A stretch of DNA of 10,820 bases from Verrucomicrobiota bacterium. Lineage in GTDB: Bacteria > Verrucomicrobiota > Verrucomicrobiia > Opitutales > Seribacteraceae. The stretch spans positions 1-10,820 of the forward strand of contig JACNJI010000339.1 in assembly GCA_014382645.1 (NCBI GenBank), read 5' to 3'. The notes under the pieces are model-generated. The model was not told the origin of the DNA and ran no database searches. It worked only from the letters and a program-made list of their open reading frames with translations. Both the position numbers and the translations under genes were made by a program. Positions 8,539-10,820 of the stretch are shown one piece after another (positions within the stretch are counted from its first letter, which is position 1; the number at the start of each line of letters is the position of its first letter).

Positions 8539-8669
8539 TTTACATTTTCTAAAAAAAGGGGAACCGAACCGAGGGCAACCACGGAAACAGCGGAATTCTC
8601 AAACTCGCCAAGAATCCACTTGCCATCCGTGTACTTGTTGACATGTTGCAAATCGCGTTTTTGGGGCAT
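8535..8669 (-). CDS. Possible 44-residue small protein ORF overlapping coaE by ATGA
   Basis: The ORF runs from ATG 8669 to a TGA at 8537-8535 that overlaps the coaE ATG by four bases, a common sign of translational coupling. The product begins MPQKRDLQHV, continues with a mixed polar part (KYTDGKWILGEFEN) and ends in a mildly hydrophobic stretch ([16 protein letters not shown]). I do not recognise it. Codon choice looks like the neighbouring genes. Against it: the ORF is short, no SD precedes the ATG, and its start is one base from tRNA-Tyr on the other strand, so this DNA must also hold the tRNA promoter. It could be a real leader or small protein, or chance. Confidence 0.4.
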   Translation of the reverse strand: MPQKRDLQHVNKYTDGKWILGEFENSAVSVVALGSVPLFLENVK

Positions 8670-8756
8670 GGTAGGGTATCCAAGTGGCTAAAGGATGCGG
8701 ACTGTAAATCCGCCCGCTTCGTGCGTTCGTCGGTTCGAATCCGACCCCTACCACCA
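8670..8756 (+). tRNA. tRNA-Tyr (anticodon GTA)
   Basis: A class II tRNA of 87 bases. The acceptor stem GGTAGGG (8670-8676) pairs with CCCTACC (8746-8752), followed by discriminator A 8753 and an encoded CCA (8754-8756). The anticodon stem GCGGA/TCCGC (8697-8701 and 8709-8713) encloses the loop CTGTAAA, with anticodon GTA at 8704-8706. The long variable arm (8714-8728) can form CGC-TTCGT-GCG. The T arm is GTCGG-TTCGAAT-CCGAC (8729-8745). A GTA anticodon with a long variable arm is diagnostic of bacterial tRNA-Tyr. It stands alone, head-to-head with the coaE-rho block. Confidence 0.97.
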
Positions 8757-8786
8757 TTTATACTTTGCGAAAAGGCAAATTCACGA
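8757..8786 (-). promoter_or_regulatory. Weak candidate promoter for the coaE-rho block, reading through the tRNA-Tyr antisense strand
   Basis: On the minus strand, TATAAA (8762-8757) matches five of six -10 positions. TCGTGA (8786-8781), 18 bases upstream, matches three of six -35 positions. It would start a transcript within the 3' end of tRNA-Tyr, on the antisense strand, that then enters the short ORF and coaE. No better promoter is visible for coaE in the 131 bases between its start and the tRNA. Confidence 0.2.
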
Positions 8787-8804
8787 ATAGTAAATTTTAC
8801 AGAA

Positions 8805-8906
8805 ATGAAACGCATAGGCAAATGGATAGTCATTGTAATTAGCGGATGCATTTTCTTTCTGTACCAAAAGATGTGTAGCGGTCGGTTTGACGACCTTCCA
8901 CAATAG
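8805..8906 (+). CDS. Possible 33-residue single-span membrane peptide or small lipoprotein
   Basis: ATG 8805 to TAG 8904-8906, ending eight bases before the J-domain gene. The peptide begins with a basic head (MKRIGK), has a hydrophobic stretch from residue 7 to about 20 (WIVIVISGCIFFLY), then a short polar tail (QKMCSGRFDDLPQ). ISGC at 12-15 fits the lipobox pattern, so it could be a lipoprotein signal with a very short mature part. The hydrophobic residues after the cysteine fit a single membrane span better. No SD is visible. The frame is open further upstream, through the tRNA, but only this part looks protein-like. I do not recognise it, and it may be co-transcribed with the J-domain gene. 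Confidence 0.4.
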   Translation: MKRIGKWIVIVISGCIFFLYQKMCSGRFDDLPQ

Positions 8907-8914
8907 ACAACAAG

Positions 8915-9502
8915 ATGCGGATTTCTGCGAACAACATTCTCGTTGGCGGACTTTCTAGCTTCGCATTAGCCGTGCTCTTCGCGACCTTTGCGGGCAAGGC
9001 CATTCGCGGGGTTTACGAGCAATGGGAAGGTCTCCAAGACCGAGCGACCTTCTGGCAATTCTTCTCAAGCGGAGGACAACAAAACGACATTCTCGGATTA
9101 ACGCACAAACTCATCTGGTTGGGACTAATGTTTAGTATGTGGTGGATATTGTGGAAATTCGATATTTTCTTTCGGCACGATTCAAAAGAGGAAACCAGTG
9201 TTGAAGATAAAGGTATTGAAGAACCCTCACATTCCCAAAAACCCGAGGACGAGGATATCGAAGAGGAAACCGATGAACCTGAAACATCACCGGATCCACA
9301 GGAAGATAATTGCGCAAGCGTCTTGGGACTTGTCGATCCCTACGACATGGATGAAGTAAAAAGCGCCTATCGCACCCTGATAGCCCAGTACCACCCGGAC
9401 AAAGTGAGCCGTATGGGAGATGAAATCCGAGAGGTGGCGGAACGCAAAGCCAAGGAAATAAACGTAGCCTACGATTTTTTCCGACGCAAGTACGACCTTT
9501 AA
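8915..9502 (+). CDS. Membrane-anchored J-domain (DnaJ-like) protein
   Basis: A 195-residue protein with two likely membrane spans (about 8-28 and 64-86), an acidic Glu/Asp-rich linker (about 90-132) and a C-terminal J domain (about 134-195). The J domain has the HPD motif at 160-162 in AYRTLIAQYHPDK, followed by ERKAKEINVAYDFFRRKY. This helix pattern is the one seen at the C-terminus of DjlA-type proteins, here without the TerB-like middle domain. J domains stimulate the ATPase of DnaK (Hsp70), so this protein probably recruits DnaK to the inner membrane, with both spans placing the J domain in the cytoplasm. There is no zinc-finger or substrate-binding domain of classical DnaJ. It starts eight bases after the 33-residue ORF, with no SD, and is 101 bases before htpG. 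The J-domain call is firm; the client is unknown. Confidence 0.85.
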   Translation: MRISANNILVGGLSSFALAVLFATFAGKAIRGVYEQWEGLQDRATFWQFFSSGGQQNDILGLTHKLIWLGLMFSMWWILWKFDIFFRHDSKEETSVEDKGIEEPSHSQKPEDEDIEEETDEPETSPDPQEDNCASVLGLVDPYDMDEVKSAYRTLIAQYHPDKVSRMGDEIREVAERKAKEINVAYDFFRRKYDL

Positions 9503-9603
9503 GAAAACTTACGATAACCTACCAGACGCTCTCGCCGATTCCGGCTTGCCACACTATGGTTACGTCTTATTTTCCATTGCCTCCTAATGTTCCCTATAAA
9601 AAA

Positions 9604-10820
9604 ATGAGTAAACAAGCTGCCACACACCAGTTCCAAGCAGAGGTCAATCAGGTCCTCGATATAGTAGTCAACTCTCTCTATAAAGATAAGGAAATTTTCA
9701 TTCGTGAACTAGTTTCCAACGCATCGGATGCTTTAGAGAAACTGCGTCGAACCCAAATCACCGAGAAGAAGATCTTCGACGATCATTTGGAATTGGAAAT
9801 CAATGTTACGACTGACGACGAAGCGGGCATCATTACGATTCAGGACTTTGGCCTTGGAATGACGGCTGAAGAGTTGACCGATAATCTGGGAACCATCGCT
9901 CACTCGGGTTCCAAAGAATTCATCGAGGCACTAAAGGGCGATGGCGAAAAGAACGAAGCTTTGATCGGGAAGTTTGGCGTGGGTTTCTATAGCGTCTTCA
10001 TGGTAGCCGACAACGTAAAGGTATACTCCCGCTCATGGGAACCCGACGCCGAAGGTCAATGCTGGGAAAGTGATGGCTCAGGATCCTACACTATTGAACC
10101 CGTGGACGGTCAACGACGCGGAGCCAAGGTCGTCATCAAACTGAAGGACGAACACAAGGATTTCGCTAAAGCCGATCGAGTTAAGGAAATAATCAAGAAG
10201 TACTCGGCTTTCGTGCAGTTCCCAATCTCGGTTAACGGTGACAAGGTCAACACTGTCGATGCGTTATGGCTTCGTTCAAAAAACGAAATCAAGGACGAGG
10301 AATACGAAGAATTCTACAAATTTCAGGCGAATGATTATCAAGCCCCTCTCCTTCGTCTGCACTTCAGCACCGACGCCCCCCTCGAAATAAATGCTCTGCT
10401 TTTTGTCCCTAAACGCAATATGGAGAAGCTCGGCATGTGGCGAAGCGAGGTAAAAGTCGCTCTTCATTGCAGGAAAGTTTTGATCGATCCCGAACCCAAG
10501 GCGCTCTTCCCGGAATGGCTTCGCTTTATCAGAGGCGTGGTCGACAGTACCGACCTGCCACTAAATGTCTCTAGGGAGACCATGCAGGACAGCGAACTTT
10601 TGCGAAAGTTGAACCAAGTACTGACCAAACGCTTTCTTCGATTCCTTGCCGAACAGGCCAAGAAAGAACCGGAAACTTATTTAGAGTTCTGGAAACAATT
10701 CGGTCTACTCATTAAAGAAGGGGCCGCGACCGACTTTGCGCACAAAGAAAACCTCGCCAAACTTTTGCGGTTCGAATCATCCGGTCTCGACTCGGGTGCA
10801 TTAACGGGTATGGAGGAATA
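9604..10820 (+). CDS. htpG: Molecular chaperone HtpG (bacterial Hsp90), 3' end outside window
   Basis: The first 405 codons of HtpG are present; the frame is still open at the window end, so about a third of a usual-length protein (~620 residues) is missing. HtpG is a cytoplasmic homodimeric ATP-driven chaperone that works with the DnaK system. The N-terminal GHKL ATPase domain shows RELVSNASDA (34-43) with the catalytic Glu35 and Asn39, DFGLGM (81-86), the lid NLGTIAHSGSKEF (94-106) and GKFGVGFYS (122-130). The middle domain has LPLNVSRETMQ (318-328), which carries the conserved arginine. In DFGLGM a Phe stands where many HtpGs have Asn; that position varies in the family. ATG 9604 begins a typical N-terminus. 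An in-frame ATG at 9556 would add 16 residues with no family resemblance. No SD precedes either. The 101 bases before the gene hold no heat-shock promoter or CIRCE element that I can see. Confidence 0.96.
   Translation, partial: MSKQAATHQFQAEVNQVLDIVVNSLYKDKEIFIRELVSNASDALEKLRRTQITEKKIFDDHLELEINVTTDDEAGIITIQDFGLGMTAEELTDNLGTIAHSGSKEFIEALKGDGEKNEALIGKFGVGFYSVFMVADNVKVYSRSWEPDAEGQCWESDGSGSYTIEPVDGQRRGAKVVIKLKDEHKDFAKADRVKEIIKKYSAFVQFPISVNGDKVNTVDALWLRSKNEIKDEEYEEFYKFQANDYQAPLLRLHFSTDAPLEINALLFVPKRNMEKLGMWRSEVKVALHCRKVLIDPEPKALFPEWLRFIRGVVDSTDLPLNVSRETMQDSELLRKLNQVLTKRFLRFLAEQAKKEPETYLEFWKQFGLLIKEGAATDFAHKENLAKLLRFESSGLDSGALTGMEE

Noticed and set aside
8620..8666. Possible tRNA-Tyr promoter using TTGCCA (8620-8625) or TTGACA (8638-8643)
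   Set aside because: The -35 matches are good, but at 16-18 bases downstream I find only CATGTT or TTGGGG, and the second choice would start inside the tRNA.
8764..8779. Inverted repeat TTTGC-GAAAAG-GCAAA after tRNA-Tyr as a terminator
   Set aside because: Five A/T-rich pairs with no T-tract on the tRNA strand; too weak to call.
8549..8851. Minus-strand 100-codon open frame spanning tRNA-Tyr
   Set aside because: It crosses the whole tRNA gene and has no protein-like pattern; the 44-codon ORF in another frame is the better candidate there.
9556..9603. Upstream in-frame ATG for htpG, and TATAAA (9595-9600) as a -10 box
   Set aside because: The added 16 residues do not resemble HtpG, and a -10 box there would place the transcript start inside the start codon region; A/T-rich leader is the simpler reading.

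Overview
The window is ordinary bacterial chromosome, dense in genes, with no mobile element, CRISPR array or phage gene that I can see. My best guess for the source is a Verrucomicrobiota member, perhaps Opitutia/Puniceicoccales. The grounds are a Rho with a long disordered N-terminal extension and an APPRTGKT P-loop, a coaE-rho pair followed by pilus/secretion ATPases, and start codons that mostly lack a Shine-Dalgarno (SD) site. This rests on family recognition, not on a database search.

Layout. Positions 1-1166 (+) hold the C-terminal part of an M48-type zinc metallopeptidase whose catalytic half lies before the window. Converging on it is a minus-strand block, read right to left: a possible 44-codon ORF (8669-8535), coaE (8538-7906), rho (7889-6033), two tandem GspE/PilB-type ATPases (5929-4202 and 4189-2498) and a GspF/PilC-type inner-membrane platform protein (2476-1205). 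Gaps inside the block are small (a 4-base overlap, then 16, 103, 12 and 21 bases), so it is probably two transcription units, coaE-rho and the ATPase-platform set. Diverging from it on the plus strand are tRNA-Tyr(GTA) (8670-8756), a 33-residue single-span peptide ORF (8805-8906), a membrane-anchored J-domain protein (8915-9502) and the first 405 codons of htpG (9604 to the window end).

How the genes fit together. The two ATPases and GspF/PilC form the cytoplasmic motor and membrane platform of a type IV pilus or type II secretion-like machine; pilins, secretin and any retraction ATPase are elsewhere. CoaE makes coenzyme A and Rho ends transcription, both housekeeping. The J-domain protein and HtpG suggest a small chaperone neighbourhood.

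Most worth a second look: (a) a dnaX-like arrangement inside the GspF/PilC gene, a perfect SD sequence 11 bases before an in-frame A AAA AAG slippery heptamer; (b) a Rho whose primary RNA-binding site has lost several key residues while it carries a basic Gln/Asn/Gly-rich tail; (c) two complete PilB-type ATPases side by side, differing just before Walker B; (d) a short ORF joined to coaE by an ATGA overlap and starting one base from tRNA-Tyr on the other strand.
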